DNA of 64,000 bases, from contig NC_132972.1 of the NCBI RefSeq assembly GCF_047496725.1, positions 8,791,501 to 8,855,500 of the forward strand, in the 5' to 3' direction. Position 1 is the first letter of the stretch; each line of letters begins with the position of its first letter. Positions 37,031-48,493 of this stretch are shown here, in pieces. This stretch comes from Anoplolepis gracilipes. Its lineage: Eukaryota; Arthropoda; Insecta; Hymenoptera; Formicidae. A program made the translations under genes and the position numbers. The notes below the pieces were generated by a model, which made no database searches, was not told the DNA's origin, and saw only the letters and a list, made by a program, of their open reading frames with translations.

Positions 37031-37585
37031 TAATATTTTTCCTTTTTATATCCATGAATAGATATTTTGCATCCTGAAAGATCTCTCTCCTCGAAAGTGT
37101 GTTAAATTGTAGTAATATTATTATTAGTTTATATCTAATTTGCATAATAGTTATTAAACAAGTTTTTGCCAATGCGGTTTTTCTATGAAAATTAATATAT
37201 TCGACGTTTATATATTTGTTTATATATATATAAATATATATAAAATTTTCTCTCTTTTTTGCTCTCTTTTCCTCTAACAAAATATTATATTATATATCAC
37301 AACAATGTCCTTTATACAAATGCACCCAGGGCAAACATTCGAAAATTATATTGCGACACAATCGAGCGGACAAGTGCAAAATCCTCGTGTGCCTTTTCTG
37401 TCGGAAATAATTCGGTATCTTCATCGGTGCGCTCACACGTTGGCCGGAAGAAGAATTTTCGTTCCGTCATGTTTGTCGTTTGTGCGCGCGTAATAAAATT
37501 CGCCGTAGCCCCGGGACCGAGCGCAGGCCAATCAAGTTTGCAAAACTCAAATCTAATTACTCCGGCCTTTGAATCAGGGACAAAG
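37031..37585. other. AT-rich DNA then mixed DNA, no gene seen
   Basis: AT-rich to about 37310 with short TA runs near 37220-37240. Mixed composition follows, with open frames of up to 140 codons that run into the GA microsatellite. Confidence 0.6.
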
Positions 37586-37598
37586 GAGAGAAAAGAGA

Positions 37599-37655
<57 letters not shown>
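37586..37655 (+). repeat. (GA)n microsatellite
   Basis: GA run with AAAG interruptions at its left end and a long perfect right part. Confidence 0.98.
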
Positions 37656-37659
<4 letters not shown>

Positions 37660-37978
37660 CATTTGGGCCACGCGAAGGACCGAATAACAGATTCTACGTG
37701 ACGAAGAAGACCCTTACGGTTCCTTAGTCACCAGGATAAGCTGAAGAAACGGCGCAAGCAGATACAATTTTACGTAACCAGCATTATTGTCCTTATTTCC
37801 AAATGAGAAACCAAATTTCCTCTCGTTTCTCAATTGTGTCGATTAGTTCGTATTAATTCTTAAAACTTTAAAGACTTGGGCTTAATATTCGCATTAATTT
37901 TTAGATAATATCAGAACGATAAAGTCATCAAAGTCTAACGTTTTTCCGTCTTAACAAGCAAGGAAGAAGTCAGTAAAT

Positions 37979-38371
37979 TTGGATGTTACACGCAGAATGT
38001 TAACTTCTTCACTATTAAGTCTTCTTAGCGTGAACGCTCTGTCCGCGTTGAATTATTTGCTCGCCGCAAATTCGACGTGCGGTATGCATTCCACTGAATT
38101 CCAACGTGTTACGTGGTACGTCGATATTAATGAACCGCAACCATCGGTCGAATACGATAGTGACACAGTTAAATCTGTGCCAATGTCACATTTGACGAAT
38201 AATATTCTTCAACTTGTAAAAAATAAAGATTCTCAATTCTGTTCAGAAAGAGCGGGAGGGGTTCCGCTAAAAAATTACTATAGTAAAATATTGTATAAAA
38301 TAATGTATTGCATTATAAACCGCACAATACGTTTTTATGAGATACAAAAGCACCAAACTGTCACTGTATAA
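37979..38371 (+). CDS. Candidate short secreted protein, unidentified
   Basis: A 130-codon frame. An internal Met (residue 7) is followed by a hydrophobic, signal-peptide-like stretch, LTSSLLSLLSVNALSALNYL, and then polar sequence with Asn, Ser, Thr and a Cys. The middle part is mixed in composition. The last 30 residues are rich in Tyr, Ile and Lys, as expected where the frame runs into AT-rich DNA, so the natural end may be a splice site rather than this stop. No domain is recognisable. A frame of this length can be expected by chance in 64 kb, so the signal-like N-terminus is the only positive evidence. Confidence 0.14.
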   Translation: MDVTRRMLTSSLLSLLSVNALSALNYLLAANSTCGMHSTEFQRVTWYVDINEPQPSVEYDSDTVKSVPMSHLTNNILQLVKNKDSQFCSERAGGVPLKNYYSKILYKIMYCIINRTIRFYEIQKHQTVTV

Positions 38372-38395
38372 AATAATATATTACACATCAGTTTC

Positions 38396-38426
38396 CCTCT
38401 CTCTCTCTCTCTCTCTCTCTTTCTCT
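38396..38426 (+). repeat. (CT)n microsatellite
   Basis: CT run with one TTT interruption, just after the candidate frame. Confidence 0.95.
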
Positions 38427-40583
38427 AATAAAACAAATAAAAAAAATTTAATAATGATTTCAATGTAGTAATCGTATATGCAAAGAATTATCAATAAAAT
38501 AATACGAGTTTAACAAATTCAAGGTGTTTTAACAAACTAAAATACATAAAAAATTTTACACAAGTATCGAAAAAATGTTACAACTGCGTTTTAAATTTTC
38601 CTCTTTAACACATTATATTTAAAAAAAAATGCAAAACTGTCTGTTGCGTAAGTGTAATCGACACATATGCACATATATTAAACTCCCCACGCATGACCGT
38701 GCTATTTTCCTACATCCTTCATTTCCATACTGCAAACAAACACTAGCATCGGCATGGTAAACAACAAGAATAGACTGCTGATTGTATCAAAATTTTAACA
38801 CATCGTAATACGCTTAAAATGTGCGTTGTACTTCGCGTATACATTTACGACAAACACAATGTGGCAGTGCAAAATAGAAGCAAGCACCGCAGGATAAGCT
38901 TACAAAATAATTCATGCACATTAAGAAATGAGCGATATATAGATCCAAAAAGTAAAAAACGAGACGTAGCAGAAATCGTCGAGTCAAAACGGTAACCCTA
39001 GCAAGCTCAAAGATAGGTGGGTTTAACACACTGACGTGTTGTTAAAGAAACAAAAGGAAAGAAATAGTTAATTGCAAATCACGTCAATTTTTTCGATAGA
39101 ATATTTTTGCATGATCTTACATCTGGTAATGTTTATTTCGTTTTTTTTCTACATTCCGTGATTTTTTTCATATCTCGAAATGTTCTCCCTCTTTCACGTT
39201 ATTTATAAATTTAATCCATATATTTTTGACAATTTATATTGCACATGCAATAAAAATATGTTCTATATGTTCTTTAAAAGAGAAGAAACTTTTATTGGAG
39301 AGTATAAGTGAAACGTTAAATTTTGAAATCTAGTGTATAAATCGTCATTTTCTTTTCTCGAAAAAATTGTTCGAGACTGCCCGAGAAAATTAAATACGTA
39401 TAAATGACCCTAGGAGATTTTTTAATAATTAACAGATTCACATATAGTTTCGGTCAATTCATTAAATGAAGAAATTAATAATCTCTGAGCTATTTAAATT
39501 TTTGCATCGAGAACATTGTAATCCAGTGGACCGTCTAAAACACACAAACTGATTCGAGTCGCGGGATTTCCTTAGTGTCCGTCTTGTGTTTCTGTCAGCG
39601 ACGGAAAAGCCGTCTCTCCCAGTTGCGAAGCCTACTTCGATCTCCCGAGGGAGACCACTTCGACTTCCATCGCGTTCGAATCCAGGGGTGCAGAGAAGCG
39701 CTACGGAGGGTGCGGGTGAACGACGCCTGTGCAGGACCGTCAGACGCACGCGGTCCCGTCGCGATTGTTCCGCCGCATTTACCTTCGATTTGCCGGCGCT
39801 CCGTCTTCAACGAATTATCCGCGTCTCCGTAGATACATCCGTTACCGAGCTGACAGCACGCTTCCCAGATTCATCCGTGGACAGAGTTAATGAAACCGTT
39901 TAATTTACGACAATATATACTTTAAGATTATAGAGATTTTCGGCATAGTAAACGTGAAATTTCTTAAATCTCCGAGGAGAATCGAGATCTCATCCCTAGT
40001 TTTACAGAGCAGATATCGGAGAACGTTACATAGAGATAATACTGATCTCTCGGTAACCCCTTCGGGCCACCCAATGGCTACGAGATACGTAAACCCAAAA
40101 GTTCTCGAGTGCGCAGAGAATTCTTACCGAAGAAAATGGAATTCGTTTTCTCCGAACGATCTCGAGTGGCCATATACACGAGGGGAGGGGAAGAGAGGGG
40201 AAAAAGAGAAGAGGAGAGGAGGGGAAATAGTTTATACACCGCGATATCCAAATGCGATCGAAGGAGAGAGAAAGAGAGAGAACACTGTTTGCGCGAGAGA
40301 CATCGAGGGAGAAGACGAAGGGTGGAGAGGGTGGTATAACACCGTCAGTCGTACGTTTTCTCATAGGCCACGAGGCGCGAGGAAGAATCCGAGAGAAGGG
40401 AAGAGAGCCTAGTATAGCGGTAGACACGCGGGGGAGACAGAGAAATGTGGAGAGGGAGGGAGGGGAGGGACAGAAAAGACGACCGGCCATAACTTTCGAT
40501 CCCTCGGCAATCTCGGTTTATAGGGACCGCCTCGCATGACAATGCGGAACTGTTCGGCAGGTGCGGCAGCCGCTTGTAGAAGC
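38427..40583. other. AT-rich DNA then CpG- and purine-rich island
   Basis: AT-rich to about 39530. CpG-rich at about 39540-39890, where all frames are long, and purine-rich with GA and GGGGA units at about 40180-40480. The frames of up to 175 codons on both strands here are composition artefacts. Confidence 0.65.
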
Positions 40584-40764
40584 GCCTAATTCGACCGGCG
40601 GCACATGCCGCTCGTAAACCATACCATACCATACCATACCATACCGTATCGTACCGTACCGTACCGCATCGGATCGCATCAGGGAAGCGATCTCGAATAG
40701 AGAGGAAAGGACCTGGCCGGTACCGTCGTTTGTACACGCGACGGACGCCATAAATGTAATTTGG
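40584..40764 (+). repeat. Locally duplicated module, copy 1 (partner at 41371-41497)
   Basis: Three words recur in the same order about 730-810 bases downstream: GCCTAATTCGACC (40584, 13 of 13), GCCGCTCGTAAAC (40607, 13 of 13) and CATAAATGTAATTTGG (40749, 15 of 16). Between the second and third words this copy holds a pentanucleotide array that copy 2 lacks, so it is longer. Confidence 0.8.
40619..40680 (+). repeat. (CCATA)n pentanucleotide array degenerating into CCGTA units
   Basis: Five ATACC units are followed by GTATC, three GTACC, GCATC, GGATC and GCATC. The gradient from perfect to degenerate units is clear. The array sits exactly where the two duplicated modules differ in length. Confidence 0.95.
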
Positions 40765-41370
40765 CGATACGAGCCAGCTATATCTTACGATCCAAAAGAG
40801 AGCATAACGTGAGACTTTATAAAGGTAAATACGACGCCGGGCCAGTATACAAATGTAGCCGGGGGAATACAACGTGTGAATTATTTCGCCGCTTCGCGTA
40901 AACGCCCGGCATAAACATCGTTAAATTATTCCTTCTTGTAGAGCGCTGAAACGTAAGTATGAAATTTATTCACACCGATGTATTCTTGATTACGATTGTA
41001 CCTATTCTTCCCAAACACACGAATGTAATTATTTATACGATAATTCGCCCGTTTATTCATATCGTTTGAAAAGTTTCGCGCAGAAATTTACAAATATCAA
41101 TATCTGTATTAATTTCAGTTAAAAATGTATTTTCCGCCAGCTCGGAAATATCTTTTTCGTATATGAGAAAACAGCACGAATTAGCAGGATGCAAAATAGA
41201 ATAATTAGCTACGAAACGAAATGTTCATTTAATCGAGTTACGTCGGTAGATAGAAAAAGTTTACAAACACCGGTCGGGGCGAACTACCGCGTTGTAGCTG
41301 GATAATACAAACACGTCGATAAATAATATAGTGACGAGAGATCTGGCAATCAAGAAGGGTCGCAATAGAT
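40765..41370. other. Spacer between duplicated modules
   Basis: Mixed composition with no gene seen. Confidence 0.65.
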
Positions 41371-41497
41371 GCCTAATTCGACCAAACTCGACCTAAACCT
41401 AATCGGATCAGCCCGCGCCGCTCGTAAACTACAAAGACGAACTGCGGTGTACGATCCATCATCCTGCGCAGGATCAGGCTACATAAATGTAATTCGG
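41371..41497 (+). repeat. Locally duplicated module, copy 2 (partner at 40584-40764)
   Basis: Contains the same three words in order at 41371, 41417 and 41482, without the pentanucleotide array. Confidence 0.8.
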
Positions 41498-42840
41498 ACA
41501 AACAGCGATACCGTAGGCTGTCACGTAACACGGAAAGGTTAATGAGAAACGAGCGAAAAGAGACGGTACGAGCGATGCAATAATAATCAGGTGACGTGGT
41601 TAATGCGCTCCCACCGGAGTTTAATACGACGCGACCGCGTTTGATCCTATTTTTATCTCTCTGCTCTCGCGATCGTATCAAACGGGATGAGCTAATCGAA
41701 AACTAGAAATACGATAATATGTGACATTTAGCCAGTGCTGCTGATATTTCCGTCTATGTGAAATCGATACTTTATTCAATGATGAGGATTAAACCGAGAA
41801 TACGCGCGCGCGCGCGCGGAAAATGTTCCCCGGCATAGCCGACATTGTGCAAATTGATTTTAATTTCAAATAACGACGGCAGGTTATCGCTGAGACGTCA
41901 TTTACGAGTCGCGCGGATATAAAATACAGAAACTGTATTTCAATTTCCCCTCTATTCGTGCTGTTTTGGTGAAATCAACTTTTATATAACCGTAGTACAA
42001 TCCTGTGTACGTGTATCTCTTTGCGTTTATTTGAAGAGAACACAAAGCCAGCAGCTAAGCCTAATGTATACGCAAAGAGAGAAAGAGAGATGTATACGAG
42101 AGAGGACAACATTTAATTTGGCTTCATTCACTTGATAAGCCCGCGAGCGTTATTGCGGATGCAAACGCAGAACTTTGTTTGACCGCTGCAAATGACGCGA
42201 ATCAATCGACCAGAATGTAGGAAAATACGCAAGAATAACGCGTTCCATCACTGAGCAGACGACTCTAAAATTTTACGACCACAAGCATACGGTATGCCAT
42301 ATGTGTCGTATGCTATATATATATACATATATATCGATTAGAAATCGATTTTTATAGCGACATGATCTCTCTTTCGCTCTTTCTCTGTGATAATTCACAT
42401 TAATTAACGTGCGTGTATATATATATATATATCAATTCTAAAATTTATATTTAGAAAAAATTTTATGTATATATTGTTTTACATTTTTTTTTTATGAAAA
42501 ATAACTTTACTTGAAAAAATTTAATTTAAATTTAAACTTTCAAACTGTTTGATTTTAAAAGCTAGAAAAAATTATGATAATTAATCTTCTAATTAATCTT
42601 GGTTTAAAAAAATTAGCTTCAAATTTACACAGCTTATCAAATGTATATACATACATATTTATATAGTTTATATAATTGTTTAACGACAATGCAATATATG
42701 TGTAAAAAATAAGCTGACAAATTATACATATATATATATATATATAATAAAAAAAAAAAAGAACTGTCAAATAAGTTAATTTAATATTAACGGTCCAGCT
42801 AGGCATATAAAGGTACAAAAATAGATTCTATACACGTTCT
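41498..42840. other. Mixed then AT-rich DNA with dinucleotide runs
   Basis: A (CG)n run lies at 41803-41818 and TA runs lie at about 42313-42334, 42414-42432 and 42726-42746. An A-run at 42749-42760 follows the last TA run. No gene seen. Confidence 0.75.
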
Positions 42841-43315
42841 TTTCGAGGATTAATTCGATTTCTCTCGTTTGGAACCTACGTTCTCTTCTGACGTTCTAGT
42901 GCCTTCGTCCTGATCGCTTCTGTCGCCTCCGTCAAGAACCATTTCAAGTACTATCCACGTACCACGAGCACGATTAGAAAGTTCGTCATTCGGGAGGACG
43001 GCAGTCCGTCGACAATTTGTCGCGCGAAACTTCAATTTCCCGTGAACTCCGCGACCCTCTCTGTAACTTTATTGTCGCAGCGTCTGCTAACGGGGCGGAA
43101 GGGGGCGACCGGAGAAGGAGGCGAATCAAGAGCAGACGTGGCGACGAGCTAAGTGAGAGGCGGAAGAAGAAGAAGTAGAAGAAGAAGCAACATTTCTCCC
43201 TCCACCTCCCCCCCCCCCAAAAACTATGGTCGCGCGCGCGTTCGCTTCCTCGGTACTCGGAGACCTTTGCCGAGCTCGCGAGCTCGCTCGAGCCCGGAGG
43301 CCGCGTCTGCAATTT
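42841..43315. other. CpG-rich island, no gene supported
   Basis: Strongly CpG-rich with a run of eleven C at 43208-43218. A 61-codon minus-strand frame (42850-43035) encodes an acidic C-terminus and holds a donor-like GTACGT, but other frames over the same DNA are also open. This could be a promoter region, though no core element is convincing. Confidence 0.5.
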
Positions 43316-43363
43316 TGTCACGTACGCGTCATAAGTCCTTCGCGCCTTTAAGTAAGAAGTAAC
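43316..43363 (+). repeat. Locally duplicated 48-bp element, copy 1 (partner at 43854-43901)
   Basis: Matches the partner at 43 of 48 positions without gaps. It contains TGTCACGT, GCGTCATAAGTCC and, at its 3' end, CTTTAAGTAAGAAGTAAC. The last word includes a donor-like TTTAA|GTAAGA in both copies. One frame reads CHVRVISP-RL then stop in both copies. Four of the five differences cluster in eight central bases. Confidence 0.9.
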
Positions 43364-43853
43364 ACCGTGCCACGGCCTCGCTATTCCGTGTACTCGTGTT
43401 CCTAAGTATCTCGCGCGACGCGTCTACATGTACATGATTTATCACACGAGGTGCGCCGGAGAAGCGTAAATCTGGCGAGAGCGCCTCTCGGAGACGTTAA
43501 AAACTTGCGATCGAGCACACGTAAAGTTATATAAATGAACAACGGGTATCCGTGAGTTTCTCCTCGATGAGGAGCTGACGCGATCAGTCACGACAGCTCG
43601 TAAATTTTGCGTCAAAAATGAGCGTCGTGATCCTGTCATTGATCTATACCGAAGAAAAAGTATCTATATAAATATGTGTGGGTGTGTGTATATATTACTC
43701 AAAGTCATCCCTTCCCATCTCGTAAAACTTGAGCTTACGACGCTCAATCGAAGTTGACCCAAAAAATTTCGGAAGATGTTTTCGCGTTGTCCAGCGATCG
43801 CGCTAAACTTTCCGTCTCCGCGCTCAGAGCTGACTCGGCGTAGTATGAAACTC
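43364..43853. other. Spacer between duplicated elements, CpG-rich
   Basis: CpG-rich with a short GT-rich patch near 43677-43690. The 30 bases 3' of each element also share loose similarity (CTAAGTATCTCGCG here, CTAAGTACTCTAGAAG after copy 2). Confidence 0.6.
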
Positions 43854-43901
43854 TGTCACGTGCGCGTCATAAGTCCTCGACGTCTTTAAGTAAGAAGTAA
43901 C
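43854..43901 (+). repeat. Locally duplicated 48-bp element, copy 2 (partner at 43316-43363)
   Basis: Offset of 538 bases from copy 1, same orientation. Confidence 0.9.
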
Positions 43902-45401
43902 GTCGTCGTACGCTCCACGGACGTCTCTCTAAGTACTCTAGAAGACTTGAACGGTGTATGTGTGCGTGCGTGTGTATGTATTGTGGTCCGCCCACCTATA
44001 CACATCTCGCGCACGCCTTCAAGAAATCGCCTGGAATATAAGCGTGAGTGGTGACGGTAGTGACGGTCGAAGGCGTCGAAGGTGCTAGGAGGTTCCGGGA
44101 GATTCGGTAGGGAGGTTGGATGGGGTGGCGATGGTGGGGTGCTGCAGAGGAAGAGCGGTTTTGGTAGCGCCTTACGCCGGAGTTCACTTGACGAGGAAGA
44201 GAAGGAGGTGGTGTGCGGCGGTCAGGCGTGGCCGGCATACCAAATCCGCGGGGTATTCTGGTCATGTAGCACAGGCAGGTACGGGTCCTGGCTTTCCAAG
44301 GGAGCGACTCGCCTACCATCTCCGTTCCCTCCTCCCTCCTCTCTCTCTCTCCTCTTCCCATCTCTTCTCCGCTACCGCTACTCTCTGTCAGGCTCCCGCA
44401 TTTTGCTCGTTCGCAGACTCTACCTCCTGGTAGAACGGGCGGAGGAGTATTAATTGGCTTACGAGGCGACACTCATTAGCACTTTGAGTACGAGGGGTTG
44501 AGCGGACAAGGAAGGAGGTGAGAAACACCCTCCGGAGGCGTTGCTCGAGGCTACCTCGCGTCACGCGCCTTCCTACGGACTCTCTCAACCTTCCTCTTGT
44601 CCCCGTCGAGAGTCCTTTCTCGCCTCGAGGCGAGGCAAAGAGAACTACCACGGTAATGCGATAGTCGAACCGATATCAGCCGATTCATCTTTAGAAAAAG
44701 TGCAACCTACGCACATGTGTGATGAGATAATTTTTTTTTTTATTTATAGTCGACGATTCTCTCTCAATGAAGATACAAACCTATGTAATACTGTGATAGA
44801 AATGAAACGATAGCGTCCTCGTCGAATTTGTTATTTTATGACGTAGGTAATAAAAGAAAAACTCGAAAATGGTCGTCATCAATGAAGAGCAAATTGAAAG
44901 ATTATCGAAATAGCTATCCTTAGATTGTCTCTGACATTTTCTGTTTCATCGATGAGTATTAACTCGTCGAACCCACTCGGTGGTAGCTGAATATAGCGAG
45001 ATGAAAAACGGAGAAGGATCGATTCCCGGCACTCTTGCCGGATCGTACTTGATTAAGTGTGATTCACTCGATGTCCTAAATATAACTCGGCGCGAGATAA
45101 TCGAAACGAACTTTCAATTTATTCGTTATCCAAGCGAGATACTCGATTTTTTATCAATCTACACGGACACTTGTTTTCCGTATTTCTCATGTCTCTGCGA
45201 ATCATTCCTACACACACATTCATACATATCTGATTAGTATATTTCCGATTATACGTATAAAAGTCTCAAGCAATGTACAGTAAAATGAAATATTCATAAT
45301 AATGATTTATCTTTGAGAAAAATCATTCTCATCGAGGTTCTCGAGAGACGCTTTCGCAAAGCTGGTAATATCCCTCGGTACAATAATAATTCATATTTCA
45401 G
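43902..45401. other. CpG-rich DNA then AT-rich DNA, no gene supported
   Basis: About 43960-44660 is CpG-rich and open in most frames. A small hairpin, CCGGCA and TGCCGG around a four-base loop, sits at 45026-45041. The remaining DNA is unremarkable. Confidence 0.6.
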
Positions 45402-45469
45402 AGGGTATAGCCAGTCCAAACCGCTCTTCGCTCTCTGTCTATATATCCTAAAATCCTCCTCCTTTCAAG
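45402..45469 (+). other. Exon-like segment bounded by acceptor and donor sequences
   Basis: CATATTTCAG precedes position 45402 and TTTCAAG|GTAAAT follows position 45469. The 68 bases between have one open frame, reading GYSQSKPLFALCLYILKSSS. The length is not a multiple of three. Paired sites of this quality arise by chance in 64 kb, so this is only a candidate. Confidence 0.15.
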
Positions 45470-46563
45470 GTAAATCCTTAATTCGCACGAGTCGAGACGA
45501 AATTATGTGGAATCTCGCAGCGCGACGAACCAACGCGATCTGCATTTTGGTGAAAATATACCGAGAGTGCGGTTCGCGAGGGGCCGAAAAGAGCTGGGAG
45601 AGAGGATGAATCGCGTGAGGGGGATGGGGGGGGGGTGAAGAGGGGAGATTGCGGCCACGGGATATTCCGTGGTCGCCCGTGGATTTGCACCCGTTGCGGT
45701 CGACCCGATACTCCGAACTCTCTCAGTAGATCCAATTTGATCGGAAGACCGCAGCGTCTCTACGGCCGACCTTGTGCAGAAAACGGACAATGTGTGTACG
45801 CTCCATACACGAGATAAACCCCGAAATGCTCATCGTCCAAGGCCCCGCGTGCGCATCCCTTTGCTTTCGCAACCTCACCCCCTTGTTGTCTTTCTCCTCT
45901 CTGTCTGTTCCACGCACATTCGACTCGCCCCCCTTCTCGGTAGTAGACAATGTTGCTCGATAAGGCATTGTTCCAACGCGGTCTCGGGCGGTACGAGTCT
46001 CACCTCGCCTCATATTACCGTAACCCCTACGTCACCCCTCGCAACGTTATTGCTCTAAACTTTGCTCGTCTAGATCTACAAGTTTGTATACGTATCGCCC
46101 GAGCGTCTTTTCTATCCATCCGCGCGAACACGATACCTATTTCGTAAGACTTGATAGAACGAGACAATCTCTCGAATGTATCACAATGCACAATTCTACG
46201 ATTGGATAGATATCTATTGAAATACATTCACACGAGTGTATGGAGCATACTATAAAATTTACATATTTCCATGATAATTGATACAATAGATTTCACAAAA
46301 CTTTTGCACCGCTAGAATGCCACGGATGAATTTCTCTCGCCCGTATGTGTCGATATCAAATCTTTTCATAAAACGATAAATATTTATAATTTGTGCCTCA
46401 ACAAACTGACAGATTTTTTTTATCCTAAAATTGACAAAGTCGTAATTCATTTGTCGTGGCGTCTATTCCATCACAATAATAGACGTTTTCGTGCTTTTAT
46501 TAAGTTCATGAAAAGAACACATGTTGAGTTTGACAGGTTAACTTTAAACCTCTGCTATGTTAC
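45470..46563. other. CpG-rich DNA then AT-rich DNA
   Basis: About 45480-46100 is GC-rich, with a G run near 45625-45636 and a CCACGG/CCGTGG inverted repeat at about 45657-45674. No gene is supported. Confidence 0.6.
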
Positions 46564-46585
46564 AAAAAAAAAAAAAAAAAAAAAA
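46564..46585. repeat. Poly(A) run
   Basis: Twenty-two consecutive A. Confidence 0.95.
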
Positions 46586-47442
46586 TTGTCAACGTTTATT
46601 GACATTTAATCACGCTGTCAATCACTTTGAATTTTGTGAAATTGCACACGCACAAATGTATCAGTGAATTTTTATGCATCGTGCATATATTATCCCTTTG
46701 CCTCAATTAAAATGTACATTCACAATCTCTTTGCTGGCCAAATCATTTCGCACACACGTTATTGCTTTACGTATCTGACGCAATAGAAGTCACCTACGCT
46801 AAATTTTAACGCCGATAGAAGCTCCTCACTTCATACATATGTATTCGCGCATCGATATGGATAATCCTTCGCATTGACTATAGCTATAAGCATAGAAGAG
46901 CCATCATCCATCGTCGTTTCATTGGTGAAGATAACATCTGCTAGTTTCGCGAGACTCGTCCGTCCCATAAATTATTGAGATAAAAACTCGATTATTGTAC
47001 AAAATTTTTAAATATCGTAATTTTATCTTGCAATTCACGTTTGCGATTCATATTTGTCCTTTAATTTAAAATCAAAGATAGGATGAATAAAAGTGAAAAT
47101 GTGCATTGAAGAGAAAATATTAGAATGAGAAAGAGAGATAATCTATAAATTGTAGTGAGTACGAGTTCAAATGCAATCAAACTATTGAAATAATTATTTC
47201 AATCCAATTTCGTTGAAATAAAATATTATTTAGAAATATATTTAATTTCCGTGTAAAATAATATTATACAAATATACATTTATTTCAAAAACAATTACCC
47301 AATATTTTAAACTGAAAAATAACTAATATATTAAATAAAGAATAAACAAAATATCTAATTTAAAATCACAAGTTGCAAAAAAATGAGTTTTGTGAACAAA
47401 GTATTAAATTAAAATCTTCATGATACATATACAATATATTTG

Positions 47443-47450
<8 letters not shown>
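46586..47450. other. AT-rich DNA, nothing identified
   Basis: AT-rich sequence without open frames or structure. Confidence 0.8.
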
Positions 47451-47508
<58 letters not shown>

Positions 47509-47514
47509 CTCTCT
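47451..47514 (+). repeat. (CT)n microsatellite
   Basis: CT run with two TTT interruptions at its right end. Confidence 0.98.
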
Positions 47515-47771
47515 AATTTCTCTTAAATTAACTAAATATTTTAAATAAAATTTTAATATATAAATTATTATTTTGCATTAATTACTTGCAATCCAGTAAG
47601 AAAAATAGTTCATGTTTAAAGTGGTTTTATTTTTCATTTTAAATTATTTTTGTCTATTTCCGCGTTAAAGTGACTCAAGTCAAAAAATAAGTCGCTCGCA
47701 AGATCTGCGTTTACGTAAATTCGATATCTGCTTGGAGACGAAACGCATTCCTTGCTTTACATACCGCATTC
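47515..47771. other. AT-rich DNA, nothing identified
   Basis: AT-rich flank passing into a CpG-rich patch. Confidence 0.6.
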
Positions 47772-47794
47772 TGTTGCACGGTCGGCGTGCAACA
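47772..47794. repeat. Perfect 9-bp inverted repeat with a 5-base loop
   Basis: TGTTGCACG and CGTGCAACA flank GTCGG. It is a compact, GC-rich hairpin inside a CpG-rich patch. No T-run follows it and no flanking duplication is visible. Confidence 0.85.
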
Positions 47795-48459
47795 CGCCAT
47801 TCATAGGTAATGAACCGCGCGTAAAGGTTGGTACTTGCATCCTCTAGAGCATTCAACGTAAAGTAGCAAAGGGAAAAGAAGAAATCGCGCGCGATCGTAG
47901 GGAATGTACGATGACGGCTCGCGAATGGCACTTGTCGTCAAGTGGGAAATCCACGTTTTTACAGCCGCGCGAGCGCGAATCTGCACGCACGTAGTATTAT
48001 TTTCCATCCACGTATCGCCGCCGTCAAAGGCAGCGCTGCCTGTGTGAGGGTGGTACGCATAATTTTTCAATTTATCGCTGGAGAACCGCCGCAATCATGC
48101 GTCGCGCATATGGTGTCCGCCTATACGATGCACGTATGTCGGCCTTCGTATATAACGACAGTATATCTTTATTCAGGAAATAATCTAAGAAATATTCCAG
48201 ATAATATAGCAATAATTGCAATACGCAATCGGTAGATTAATAAGCGCGTTAAAGGATAAAATTCATAACTGACGATGACCTAAGAGACTGTGAGTAAAGC
48301 TCGACTACCATTTATTTATATTCTTATCAAGAACGGAAACGCGATTCGTTGAGGAAGGAGACTTTGCGGAACGTTGATAAATCGAGCTCGCCTATACGTT
48401 GTCGCTTAATGTACGCCCGATATGGAGACCCCGAAGGCGGAGACGAAATTGGTTTTGCG

Positions 48460-48462
<3 letters not shown>
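47795..48462. other. CpG-rich then mixed DNA, no gene seen
   Basis: CpG-rich to about 48130. Overlapping frames of under 100 codons on both strands. Confidence 0.6.

Positions 48463-48491
<29 letters not shown>
48463..48491 (+). repeat. (CGA)n trinucleotide microsatellite
   Basis: Nine or more perfect CGA units. Confidence 0.96.

Positions 48492-48493
<2 letters not shown>

Noticed and set aside
39670..39690. GTTCGAATCC, a tRNA B-box-like word
   Set aside because: No matching acceptor stem, anticodon arm or A box could be placed around it.
40345..40872. 175-codon minus-strand frame
   Set aside because: It covers the pentanucleotide array and purine-rich DNA, and other frames are open over the same bases.
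45001..45050. ATCGATTCCCGGC, a possible tRNA T-arm
   Set aside because: The flanking bases fold into a small CCGGCA/TGCCGG hairpin, and no cloverleaf could be drawn.
48463..48491. CGA repeat as a poly-Arg or poly-Asp coding tract
   Set aside because: There is no supported coding sequence on either side. Treated as a microsatellite.
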